The notes beneath the pieces were generated by a model, which had not been told where the DNA came from, made no database searches, and saw nothing but the letters and a program-made list of their open reading frames with translations. Of a stretch of DNA of 14,230 nt, positions 1-6,204 are shown piece after piece. Positions within the stretch are counted from its first letter, which is position 1, and every line of letters starts with the position of its first letter. The position numbers and the translations under genes are program-made. This DNA is from Sulfurovum sp. (lineage in GTDB: Bacteria; Campylobacterota; Campylobacteria; Campylobacterales; Sulfurovaceae): NCBI GenBank assembly GCA_020721385.1, contig DYMW01000035.1, positions 1 through 14,230 on the forward strand, in the 5' to 3' direction.

Positions 1-35
1 AAAGAAGTCATCACAAAATAAATTGTAGTCTCCAT
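1..35 (-). CDS. Possible 5' end of a divergently transcribed gene (partial)
   Basis: Reading leftward from an ATG at 35, the frame stays open to the window edge and gives METTIYFVMTS. It lies about 50 bases downstream of a good leftward extended -10 element (86-98), which is the main reason to suspect a gene. There is no clear ribosome binding site before the ATG; in-frame GTG and ATG codons further left could be the true start. Eleven residues are too few to recognise a family, so no function is offered. Confidence 0.3.
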   Translation of the reverse strand, partial: METTIYFVMTS

Positions 36-85
36 ACTTTAGCCAATAGATGAATTGTGGTTTTATTGATGTTCTATTTATAATA

Positions 86-98
86 ATTATACCCAAAA
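86..98 (-). promoter_or_regulatory. Leftward extended -10 promoter
   Basis: On the minus strand the bases read TTTTGGGTATAAT, with the -10 hexamer at 86-91. The identical 13-mer precedes rplU and obg on the plus strand. Transcription would start near 79 and serve the gene leaving the window on the left. No -35 hexamer is evident, as is usual for the housekeeping sigma factor of Campylobacterota. Confidence 0.65.
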
Positions 99-102
99 CA
101 AC

Positions 103-115
103 TTTTGGCTATAAT
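103..115 (+). promoter_or_regulatory. Promoter of gatA-guaB (extended -10)
   Basis: The sequence TTTTGGCTATAAT carries a perfect -10 hexamer at 110-115, 34 bases before the gatA start. A transcript would begin near 122 and have a leader of about 28 bases. It is the mirror image, with one mismatch, of the leftward promoter at 86-98. Its upstream contact region overlaps that promoter's -10 element. Confidence 0.75.
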
Positions 116-138
116 CACGCAATTTTTAATATAGAGTT

Positions 139-142
139 AGGA
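139..142 (+). promoter_or_regulatory. Ribosome binding site deciding the GTG start of gatA
   Basis: AGGA sits 7 bases before the GTG at 150. An in-frame TAG at 138-140 overlaps this site, so no earlier start in the frame is possible. Confidence 0.7.
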
Positions 143-149
143 AAACATA

Positions 150-1490
150 GTGATTACATTAAAAGAAGCATTAACAAAAAGCAAAGAAGAGCTTGACGCG
201 TTAAAAGTTGAAATGGAAGTCAAAGCCAAAGCGGGTGGGTTGAATGCTTACATTGATTTTTCATCAGCAGGAGAGGGGATTCCTATTCTGATTAAAGACA
301 ATATTCAGGTTAAAGATTGGGCAATTACCAGTGGCTCTGAGATTCTTCAAGGATATGTTGCTCCTTATAATGCAACGGTTATAGAAAATTTATTTGCCAA
401 AGGTTTCTCGGCATTTGGTCGCTCGAATATGGATGAGTTTGCGATGGGTTCAACAACGGAGAGTTCTTTTTATGGAGTGACTAAAAATCCTTATGGAGAA
501 GATAGGGTTCCAGGTGGAAGTTCGGGTGGTTCAGCTGCGGCTGTGGCAGGGGGGATTGCCATTGCTGCTTTGGGTTCTGATACGGGTGGTTCTATTCGTC
601 AACCTGCTGCTTATTGTGGTTGTGTGGGAATGAAACCAACGTATGGTCGTGTGAGTCGTTTTGGGTTGGGGGCTTATGCTTCAAGTCTTGACCAAATTGG
701 ACCAATTACTCAAAATGTGGAAGATGCCGCAATTTTATATGATGCAATTGCTTCTCATGATGAAAAAGATTCAACCAGTTCAGCGTTGGAATTAAAAAGC
801 ATTGTTGAAAACTTGAATCCCAATAGAAAATTAACCATTGCCGTGATTGATAACTATGTGTCTGAAGCAAGTGAAGATATTCAAAAAGCATACAACAAGA
901 CTGTAAAAGCACTTGAAGAGGCTGGACATACAATTGTTCATAAAAATATGGCAAATACCAAATATGATATTGCAACCTATTATATCATTGCCACAGCAGA
1001 GGCAACCACTAATTTGGCACGATATGATGGAATCCGTTATGGGAATCGTCAAGAGGGTGCCAATTTGGCGGAGACATTTACCAATACACGAAGCCTGTTT
1101 GGTGAAGAGGTTCAGCGAAGAATTTTGTTAGGAAACTTTGTACTTTCAGCAGGGTATTATGATGCCTATTATGTGAAAGCACAAAAAGTACGACACCTGA
1201 TTCGTGATGAGTTTAATGTGGTTTTTAAAGATGCAGATTTAATTTTATCTCCTGTTGCTCCAACAGTTGCACCTAAAATTGGAAGTATTCATGACCCACT
1301 AGAGATGTATAAGAGTGATATGTATACTATTGCAATTAACCTAGCAGGTCTTCCAGCCATCTCTTTGCCTGTTGGAAAAGATGATGAAGGAATGCCAATT
1401 GGTCTTCAATTGATTGGGAAAGCATTTAACGAACAAGCTGTGTTTGATGGAGCCTTGAGTCTTGAACAAGTCATTCAGTATACAAAATAA
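150..1490 (+). CDS. gatA: Glutamyl/aspartyl-tRNA amidotransferase subunit A
   Basis: GatA is the amidase subunit of the GatCAB complex. It releases ammonia from glutamine so that GatB can convert Glu-tRNA(Gln), and in many bacteria Asp-tRNA(Asn), to the amidated form in the cytoplasm. The 446 residues show the amidase-signature fold. The catalytic triad can be placed as Lys49 (in IKDN), cis-Ser124 (in PGGSSGGS) and nucleophile Ser148 (in GSDTGGSIRQP), and the spacing matches the family. The protein is slightly shorter than many homologues, mainly at the N-terminus. Translation starts at a GTG behind AGGA. The gene heads an operon with guaB 27 bases downstream, a pairing I also recall from Campylobacter. 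The partners gatB and gatC are not in the window. Identification is firm. Confidence 0.97.
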   Translation: MITLKEALTKSKEELDALKVEMEVKAKAGGLNAYIDFSSAGEGIPILIKDNIQVKDWAITSGSEILQGYVAPYNATVIENLFAKGFSAFGRSNMDEFAMGSTTESSFYGVTKNPYGEDRVPGGSSGGSAAAVAGGIAIAALGSDTGGSIRQPAAYCGCVGMKPTYGRVSRFGLGAYASSLDQIGPITQNVEDAAILYDAIASHDEKDSTSSALELKSIVENLNPNRKLTIAVIDNYVSEASEDIQKAYNKTVKALEEAGHTIVHKNMANTKYDIATYYIIATAEATTNLARYDGIRYGNRQEGANLAETFTNTRSLFGEEVQRRILLGNFVLSAGYYDAYYVKAQKVRHLIRDEFNVVFKDADLILSPVAPTVAPKIGSIHDPLEMYKSDMYTIAINLAGLPAISLPVGKDDEGMPIGLQLIGKAFNEQAVFDGALSLEQVIQYTK

Positions 1491-1517
1491 TCACCAAAGT
1501 AACCAGAAAGGAATTTT

Positions 1518-2963
1518 ATGAACATTAAAAAAAGAGCATTAACATTTGAAGATGTACTACTGGTACCACAACACTCAACGGTACTTCCTAAAGAGGTTTG
1601 TATTAAAAGTAATTTAACCAAACGGGTAACACTCAACACGCCTTTGGTATCAGCTGCGATGGATACCGTAACCGAATACAGAACCGCCATTGCCATGGCA
1701 CACCTTGGTGGAATTGGAATTATTCATAAAAATATGGACATTGCTACTCAAGCCAAACAGGTGAGCAAAGTTAAAAAATCAGAAAGTGGGATTATTATTG
1801 ATCCTATTTTTATTGGACCAGATAAAATAGTAGCCGATGCGGATGCATTGATGCGTGAATATAAAATTTCTGGTGTACCTGTTGTTGATGCCAATAAAAA
1901 ACTGTTGGGTATTATTACCAACCGTGATATGCGTTTTATTACAGATATGAGTGAAAAAATTTCTGAGGTGATGACCAAAGCTCCTTTGGTAACTGCAAAA
2001 GCAGGAACAACTTTAGAAGAGGCTTCTAAAATTCTACAAAAACATAAGATTGAAAAGTTACCAATTGTAGATGAGAACAATATTCTTCATGGGCTTATTA
2101 CCATTAAAGATATTGAGAAAAAAGTGCAGTTTCCAAATGCCAATAAAGACAAACATGGACGACTTCGTGTCGGTGCAGCCATTGGTGTGGGTCAAATGGA
2201 TCGTGTAAAAGCTTTGGTTGAAGCAGGTGTCGATGTGATTGTACTTGATTCAGCACATGGTCATTCACAAAGAATTATTGATACACTTAAAGAGATAAAA
2301 GCAAATTTTGATGTGGATGTGATTGCAGGAAATATTGCAACAGGAGCTGCTGCTAAAATGTTAATTGAAGCAGGAGCTGATGCAGTTAAAGTTGGAATTG
2401 GACCTGGTTCTATCTGTACCACTAGAATTGTTGCAGGTGTGGGTATTCCTCAAATGTCAGCCATTGATGAGGTGGCACAAGTGGCCAATGTATTGGGTGT
2501 TCCTGTGATTGCTGATGGGGGTATTAAATATTCTGGAGATGTTGCCAAAGCATTAGCCGTGGGTGCGAGTTCTGTTATGTTGGGTTCAGCATTGGCAGGA
2601 ACCTATGAAGCTCCTGGTGAGATGATTTTATTTAATGGACGACAGTTTAAAGAGTATCGTGGTATGGGAAGTATTGGTGCAATGACCAAAGGGAGTACCG
2701 ATCGTTATTTTCAAGAGGGAACAGCAACCGATAAACTTGTACCTGAAGGCATTGAAGGACGCGTACCCTATCGTGGTAAAATAGAGTCTGTGGTACATCA
2801 AATGCTAGGTGGACTTAGAAGTTCTATGGGCTATTGTGGTTCAAAAGATATTCAAACTTTTTGGGAAAAAGCAGAGTTTGTTGAGATTACATCGGCAGGA
2901 CTAAAAGAGAGTCATGTACATGATGTGACCATTACCAAAGAATCTCCTAATTATCATATGTAA
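1518..2963 (+). CDS. guaB: Inosine-5'-monophosphate dehydrogenase
   Basis: GuaB oxidises IMP to XMP with NAD+, the committed step of GMP synthesis, as a cytosolic tetramer. The 481-residue protein has the full bacterial architecture: a TIM-barrel catalytic domain interrupted by two CBS domains at about residues 93-205. The catalytic loop GIGPGSICTTR places the nucleophile at Cys300. The mobile flap carries the Arg396-Tyr397 pair (STDRYFQ) that activates water. The N-terminal LTFEDVLLVPQ block and the substrate-binding SAAMDTVTE block are intact. The ATG at 1518 has AAGGA five bases upstream. It is the second gene after gatA, with no separate promoter visible in the 27-base gap. A weak hairpin follows the stop. 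Identification is firm. Confidence 0.98.
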   Translation: MNIKKRALTFEDVLLVPQHSTVLPKEVCIKSNLTKRVTLNTPLVSAAMDTVTEYRTAIAMAHLGGIGIIHKNMDIATQAKQVSKVKKSESGIIIDPIFIGPDKIVADADALMREYKISGVPVVDANKKLLGIITNRDMRFITDMSEKISEVMTKAPLVTAKAGTTLEEASKILQKHKIEKLPIVDENNILHGLITIKDIEKKVQFPNANKDKHGRLRVGAAIGVGQMDRVKALVEAGVDVIVLDSAHGHSQRIIDTLKEIKANFDVDVIAGNIATGAAAKMLIEAGADAVKVGIGPGSICTTRIVAGVGIPQMSAIDEVAQVANVLGVPVIADGGIKYSGDVAKALAVGASSVMLGSALAGTYEAPGEMILFNGRQFKEYRGMGSIGAMTKGSTDRYFQEGTATDKLVPEGIEGRVPYRGKIESVVHQMLGGLRSSMGYCGSKDIQTFWEKAEFVEITSAGLKESHVHDVTITKESPNYHM

Positions 2964-2993
2964 ATCATAAAAACTTATGGAAGAATATACCCA

Positions 2994-3018
2994 TTATTCT
3001 TTCATGAAATGAGAATAA
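2994..3018 (+). terminator. Candidate weak terminator after guaB
   Basis: TTATTCT (2994-3000) pairs with AGAATAA (3012-3018), and CAT (3003-3005) with ATG (3009-3011) across a two-base bulge and a three-base loop. A T-rich but interrupted stretch follows (3020-3034). The stem is entirely A+T-rich apart from two G-C pairs, so it is a poor intrinsic terminator. It lies 30 bases after the guaB stop and before the rplU promoter. Confidence 0.4.
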
Positions 3019-3057
3019 ATCTTCTTTATTTTCATCTTTAAAACAAAATTAAAACTG

Positions 3058-3070
3058 TTTTGGGTATAAT
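3058..3070 (+). promoter_or_regulatory. Promoter of rplU-rpmA (extended -10)
   Basis: TTTTGGGTATAAT, with the -10 hexamer at 3065-3070, lies 52 bases before the rplU start. It is identical to the elements at 86-98 (minus strand) and 4216-4228. The upstream region is a run of A- and T-tracts, typical of the phylum's promoters. Transcription should begin near 3077. Confidence 0.8.
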
Positions 3071-3075
3071 CTCAA

Positions 3076-3105
3076 ACTTTTTAAAATATCAACTTTAAAA
3101 TATCA
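3076..3105 (+). repeat. Imperfect tandem repeat in the rplU leader
   Basis: Two adjacent copies, ACTTTTTAAAATATCA (3076-3091) and ACTTTAAAATATCA (3092-3105), differ only by two extra T residues. They begin at the predicted transcription start and fill most of the leader, stopping just short of the ribosome binding site (AAAGGG, 3111-3116). The function is unknown. Confidence 0.6.
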
Positions 3106-3122
3106 ATGATAAAGGGTTTGCA

Positions 3123-3431
3123 ATGTACGCAATCATTAAAGCAAGTGGTCAACAATTCAAAGTTCAAGAGGGTGATATCATCTGTTTTGATAACATGAAT
3201 TTAGAGCCAAAAAGTGCTGTAGAGTTCAAAGAAGTTCTAGCATTAGACAATGGTGAATTAACTATAGGAGTTCCTTTTGTAGAAGGTGCTGTGGTTAAAG
3301 GTGAGGTGATTAACGAAGGTCGTGATAAAAAAGTTATCATCTATAAAAAAAGAAAAAGAAAAGATTCAAAACTTAAAAGAGGTTTCAGAAGAGACTTTAC
3401 AAGAGTTAGAATTACAAGCATAGCAGCATAA
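3123..3431 (+). CDS. rplU: 50S ribosomal protein L21
   Basis: L21 is a 50S subunit protein that binds 23S rRNA near L20. The 102 residues are the normal family length. The N-terminal MYAIIKASGQQFKVQEGD block and the basic C-terminal signature around residues 73-98 (KKRKRKDSKLKRGFR followed by TRVRI) are diagnostic. The ATG at 3123 has AAAGGG six bases upstream. The gene is followed after ten bases by rpmA, the usual bacterial pairing, and has its own promoter with a leader of about 46 bases that carries a tandem repeat. Nothing odd is seen in the protein. Confidence 0.98.
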   Translation: MYAIIKASGQQFKVQEGDIICFDNMNLEPKSAVEFKEVLALDNGELTIGVPFVEGAVVKGEVINEGRDKKVIIYKKRKRKDSKLKRGFRRDFTRVRITSIAA

Positions 3432-3435
3432 GGAG
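3430..3435 (+). promoter_or_regulatory. Ribosome binding site of rpmA overlapping the rplU stop
   Basis: AAGGAG overlaps the TAA stop of rplU (3429-3431) and lies six bases before the rpmA ATG. This arrangement favours translational coupling and equal output of L21 and L27. Confidence 0.8.
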
Positions 3436-3441
3436 CATAAT

Positions 3442-3696
3442 ATGGCACACAAGAAAGGTCAAGGTTCAACTCAAAATAACCGTGATTCAGCTGGACGTCG
3501 TCTAGGTGTAAAAAAATATGGTAGTGAAACAGTAATTCCTGGTAATATTATCATTAGACAAAGAGGAACAAAAGTTCATCCAGGTACAGGTGTAGGTATG
3601 GGTAAAGATCATACTATTTTTGCACTTATTGAAGGTGTTGTTAAATTTGACAACGTTAAAAAAAGCAAAAAAAGAGTTTCTGTTATTCCTGCATAA
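3442..3696 (+). CDS. rpmA: 50S ribosomal protein L27
   Basis: L27 is a 50S protein whose N-terminal tail reaches the peptidyl transferase centre. The 84 residues begin MAHKKGQGST, the mature-type tail without the cleavable N-terminal extension found in Firmicutes. The signature GNIIIRQRGTKVHPG follows at about residues 35-49 and GKDHTIFAL at about 54-62. The gene is coupled to rplU and ends 17 bases before a very strong intrinsic terminator. In relatives that I recall, obg follows directly; here a minus-strand gene and an A+T-rich spacer intervene. Confidence 0.98.
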   Translation: MAHKKGQGSTQNNRDSAGRRLGVKKYGSETVIPGNIIIRQRGTKVHPGTGVGMGKDHTIFALIEGVVKFDNVKKSKKRVSVIPA

Positions 3697-3712
3697 TCTC
3701 AATACTTATAGT

Positions 3713-3753
3713 AGATAAGTTCCTTATAGTAATATATGGAACTTATCTTTTTT
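3713..3753 (+). terminator. Strong intrinsic terminator of rplU-rpmA
   Basis: GATAAGTTCC (3714-3723) pairs perfectly with GGAACTTATC (3738-3747). The A-T pair 3713/3748 extends the stem outward, and TATA (3725-3728) pairs with TATA (3733-3736) inside after one T-T mismatch, leaving a GTAA loop. Six T residues (3748-3753) follow on the plus strand. It sits between convergent genes, but the T-run favours plus-strand termination. A competing hairpin (3704-3720) overlaps its left arm. Confidence 0.93.
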
Positions 3754-3760
3754 CATTTAA

Positions 3761-4018
3761 TTATGAAATTTTTCGTTTCTTAGAGTATTTTTCAAATTCC
3801 AAATCTACTTTTATCATGGTTTTATAATCTACAATACCATTTGCAATCAATTTGTGTTTCATTTGAAATTGAACAACTACGTTGTATGTTTCTTCACCAA
3901 ATAGACCATCTTCAATTAAATTGTTTCCTAAATAATTTAAATTTCGTTGTAGTATAAGTACCATCATTCCTTCACTGCCTAGAGATAAATTCTCAAAATC
4001 ATACGCTTGCTCTTCCAT
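3761..4018 (-). CDS. Small peptidoglycan-binding-like protein
   Basis: The 85-residue product matches the pattern of the PG_binding_1 fold, a three-helix domain found in cell-wall hydrolases. The matching parts are LSLGSEGMMVLILQRNL at about residues 11-27, the DGLFG turn at 37-41, the FQ pair at 51-52 and the NGIVDYKTM block at 60-68. The whole protein is this one domain plus a short acidic head and a basic tail (KKRK). There is no signal peptide, membrane segment or catalytic domain, so a wall location is not supported; it may be cytoplasmic or use another route. The ATG at 4018 has AAGGAA six bases upstream, which supports translation. It is the only complete gene on the minus strand and lies convergent to rpmA and divergent from obg. 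The fold assignment is by eye; the function is unknown. Confidence 0.8.
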   Translation of the reverse strand: MEEQAYDFENLSLGSEGMMVLILQRNLNYLGNNLIEDGLFGEETYNVVVQFQMKHKLIANGIVDYKTMIKVDLEFEKYSKKRKIS

Positions 4019-4050
4019 ATGCCATTCCTTGTAATATAACGAGATAGAGT

Positions 4051-4056
4051 ATCATA
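4051..4056 (-). promoter_or_regulatory. Possible -10 element for the peptidoglycan-binding-like gene
   Basis: On the minus strand TATGAT lies 32 bases before the ATG at 4018. It lacks the TTTTGGG extension seen at the other promoters here. The flanking sequence is so A+T-rich that chance matches are expected. Confidence 0.3.
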
Positions 4057-4158
4057 CAGAAAATTTGTTTATGATTTTGTAAAGGATTTTTTATAATTTT
4101 TTTAAAAAATATTTACAAAGTTTTTTTTTATTTTTATATGTATAAAATTAAATATTAT

Positions 4159-4191
4159 TGCTTTTAAAATGTTATTTTAAAAGCAGTTTTT
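4159..4191 (+). terminator. Orphan terminator-like hairpin
   Basis: TGCTTTTAAAAT (4159-4170) pairs perfectly with ATTTTAAAAGCA (4174-4185) around a three-base loop (4171-4173). A G and five T residues (4187-4191) follow on the plus strand. It looks like an intrinsic terminator, although the stem is weak because it is mostly A-T. No plus-strand gene lies upstream of it after the rpmA terminator, so either it ends a small untranslated RNA or it is not a terminator. Confidence 0.5.
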
Positions 4192-4215
4192 AGTTTCAAT
4201 CAAACCCACATCGAC

Positions 4216-4228
4216 TTTTGGGTATAAT
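4216..4228 (+). promoter_or_regulatory. Promoter of obg-proB (extended -10)
   Basis: TTTTGGGTATAAT, with the -10 hexamer at 4223-4228, is the third exact copy of this 13-mer in the window. A start near 4235 would give a leader of about 78 bases, the longest of the predicted leaders here. Confidence 0.8.
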
Positions 4229-4312
4229 TCCAAAAATTATTTTATTTTGCTTCAAAGTATTAGACGAGAATGAAGTGTAAGTAGTGTTTTGTGTATAAAA
4301 CAAAGGAAATAG

Positions 4313-5425
4313 ATGTTTGTAGATAGTGTAGATTTAATTGTAAGTTCAGGTAAAGGTGGGGCAGGATGTGTCTCATTTTGGACTGAAAAGTTTGTTACCA
4401 AAGGTGGTCCAGATGGTGGTGATGGTGGTAAAGGTGGTTCGGTTTATTTTGTAGTAGATAACAATACCGATACCCTTTCAGCTTTAAGAGGACGTAACCA
4501 TATGAAAGCAGAGAATGGTCGTCAAGGTGAGGGTCGTAGATGTTACGGTCGTAAAGGTGAAAGCATTGATATTGTTGTGCCTCCAGGGACACAGATTGTA
4601 GATGCTCAGACCAATGAAGTGTTGTTCGACTTGGTAGAAGAGGGTGAAAAAGTACTCTTTTTAGAAGGGGGAAAAGGTGGTTTAGGAAACATGCACTTTA
4701 AAAGTTCTACCAATCAACGACCAACTTATGCTCAACCTGGTTTACCTGGTGTAACCAAAGCCATTCGTTTAGAGATGAAACTGATTGCAGATGTTGGTTT
4801 GGTCGGGTATCCAAGTGTGGGTAAATCAACACTCATTGCAGCCGTTTCTAATGCCCGTCCTAAAGTAGCAAGTTATGAATTTACAACGTTAACACCCAAT
4901 CTTGGTGTGGTCATGGTTGGTGAATACGATTCCTTTATGATGGCAGATATTCCTGGTATTATTGAAGGGGCTAGTGATGGTCGTGGACTTGGTTTGGAAT
5001 TTTTAAAACACATTGAACGCACCAAAACATTGTTGGTGATGGTGGATGTGGCAAACTATCGTGAGATGAAGTATCAGTATGAGACTTTGTTGGTAGAATT
5101 GCAACGTTACTCCGAAGAGTTGGCAGGTCGACGATTTGCGGTTGCCATTACCAAATGTGACTCTTTTCCTGTAGATGAAGTCAATACTTTAACCGAACAA
5201 TTTTTAGAAGATATTGGACTACAAGCCAATACCACACTCAATAAATTTAAAGCCAATAAAGCGTATATCTCTTATGGTTTTGAAGAAGGGTTTGGAGTAG
5301 ATTTACCTGTTAATGAACCACTGTTTGTTTTACCTATCTCATCGGTATCTCATTTGAATACAGAAGCATTACGTTACACACTTAAAAATTTTGTGAACGC
5401 TGTAGAAGAACAAGAGAAAGCATAG
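4313..5425 (+). CDS. obg: GTPase Obg (50S assembly factor)
   Basis: Obg (ObgE/CgtA) is an essential GTPase that acts in late 50S maturation. The 370-residue protein has the glycine-rich N-terminal Obg fold (residues 1-157, with GGPDGGDGGKGG at 31-42) and then a G domain. G1 is GYPSVGKST (164-172), G2 lies in FTTLTPNLG (190-198), G3 is DIPG (212-215), and G5 is SSVSH (343-347). G4 reads TKCD (280-283) in place of the usual NKxD. About 60 residues separate G4 from G5, longer than in E. coli as I recall it. No C-terminal OCT extension is present. The ATG at 4313 has AAGGA five bases upstream. proB follows after two bases. Identification is firm despite the G4 variation. Confidence 0.97.
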   Translation: MFVDSVDLIVSSGKGGAGCVSFWTEKFVTKGGPDGGDGGKGGSVYFVVDNNTDTLSALRGRNHMKAENGRQGEGRRCYGRKGESIDIVVPPGTQIVDAQTNEVLFDLVEEGEKVLFLEGGKGGLGNMHFKSSTNQRPTYAQPGLPGVTKAIRLEMKLIADVGLVGYPSVGKSTLIAAVSNARPKVASYEFTTLTPNLGVVMVGEYDSFMMADIPGIIEGASDGRGLGLEFLKHIERTKTLLVMVDVANYREMKYQYETLLVELQRYSEELAGRRFAVAITKCDSFPVDEVNTLTEQFLEDIGLQANTTLNKFKANKAYISYGFEEGFGVDLPVNEPLFVLPISSVSHLNTEALRYTLKNFVNAVEEQEKA

Positions 5426-5427
5426 TC

Positions 5428-6198
5428 ATGAAATATCAGCGTGTGGTAATAAAAGTTGGGTCGCATGTTTTAACAGAAAAAGGAGCTTTGGCAGAAGATC
5501 GAATGGAAGACCTTGTTGCTTTAATTGTTGCCATTATGGCAAAAGGTCAAGAGGTTATTTTGGTGAGTTCAGGAGCGGTTTCAGCAGGTTATACTGTGTT
5601 GCCTTTGGATAAATCAAGTATTGGTAACAAGCAGGTACTCGCAGCCATTGGTCAGCCATTGTTGCTTAAAATGTATCAAGAGAAGTTTGCAAAGTACAAT
5701 ATTTTATGTTCGCAAGTGCTTTTAAGTGCAGCCGATTTGGATTCAAAAAAACGTACCCATTTGGCTCAAGTTGCCATTAACAATTTACTTTTAAATTCGG
5801 TGGTACCCATTATCAATGAAAACGATGTGATTGCGACCGAAGAGTTGGTTTTTGGAGACAATGACCAACTATCGGCGTATGTAACTTTTAATTTTGATGC
5901 TGAACTTTTGGTGATTCTTTCTGATATTGATGCCTATTACGATAAAGACCCAAGAAAATTTGCTGATGCGAAAGTACTAAAAGAGGTTTCAACCATTAGT
6001 AAAGAAGAGTTAGAGGCAGAACCTTCCGCCAATAACGAATTTGCAACAGGTGGTATTGTGACCAAACTTAAAGCAGCCAATTTTTTGTTGAAGCATCATA
6101 AACAGATGTTATTAACCACAGGTTTTGGTTTGGACAATGCACGAAGCTTTTTATTGGATGGCGTTCAAATGGGTGGAACGTTTTTTGTGAAAAAGTAA
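5428..6198 (+). CDS. proB: Glutamate 5-kinase, short form
   Basis: ProB phosphorylates glutamate to gamma-glutamyl phosphate, the first step of proline synthesis, in the cytoplasm. The 256 residues contain only the amino-acid-kinase domain; the C-terminal PUA domain of the E. coli enzyme is absent. Visible motifs are VIKVGSHVL (7-15), VSSGAVSAG (46-54), the NEND block (130-133) that lines the substrate site, FGDNDQLSA (142-150) and FATGGIVTK (205-213). The start lies two bases after the obg stop with only a weak AAGAGAAAG upstream, which suggests translational coupling. A long hairpin follows seven bases after the stop. proA and proC are not nearby. Confidence 0.96.
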   Translation: MKYQRVVIKVGSHVLTEKGALAEDRMEDLVALIVAIMAKGQEVILVSSGAVSAGYTVLPLDKSSIGNKQVLAAIGQPLLLKMYQEKFAKYNILCSQVLLSAADLDSKKRTHLAQVAINNLLLNSVVPIINENDVIATEELVFGDNDQLSAYVTFNFDAELLVILSDIDAYYDKDPRKFADAKVLKEVSTISKEELEAEPSANNEFATGGIVTKLKAANFLLKHHKQMLLTTGFGLDNARSFLLDGVQMGGTFFVKK

Positions 6199-6204
6199 AC
6201 ATTC

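Larger units (their letters stand above)
4019..4312. other. Gene-free A+T-rich spacer
   Basis: No reading frame with a credible start lies in these 294 bases. From left to right they hold the ribosome binding site and possible promoter of the minus-strand gene, a stretch from about 4076 to 4160 made almost only of A and T with tracts of up to nine T residues (4121-4129), a perfect hairpin followed by T residues (4159-4191), the obg promoter (4216-4228) and the obg leader. The A- and T-tracts could bend DNA or bind a nucleoid protein; that is inference. Confidence 0.7.

Noticed and set aside
4270..4284. Tiny upstream reading frame (MKCK and stop) in the obg leader
   Set aside because: No ribosome binding site precedes the ATG, and four codons followed by a stop are expected by chance in a leader of this length.
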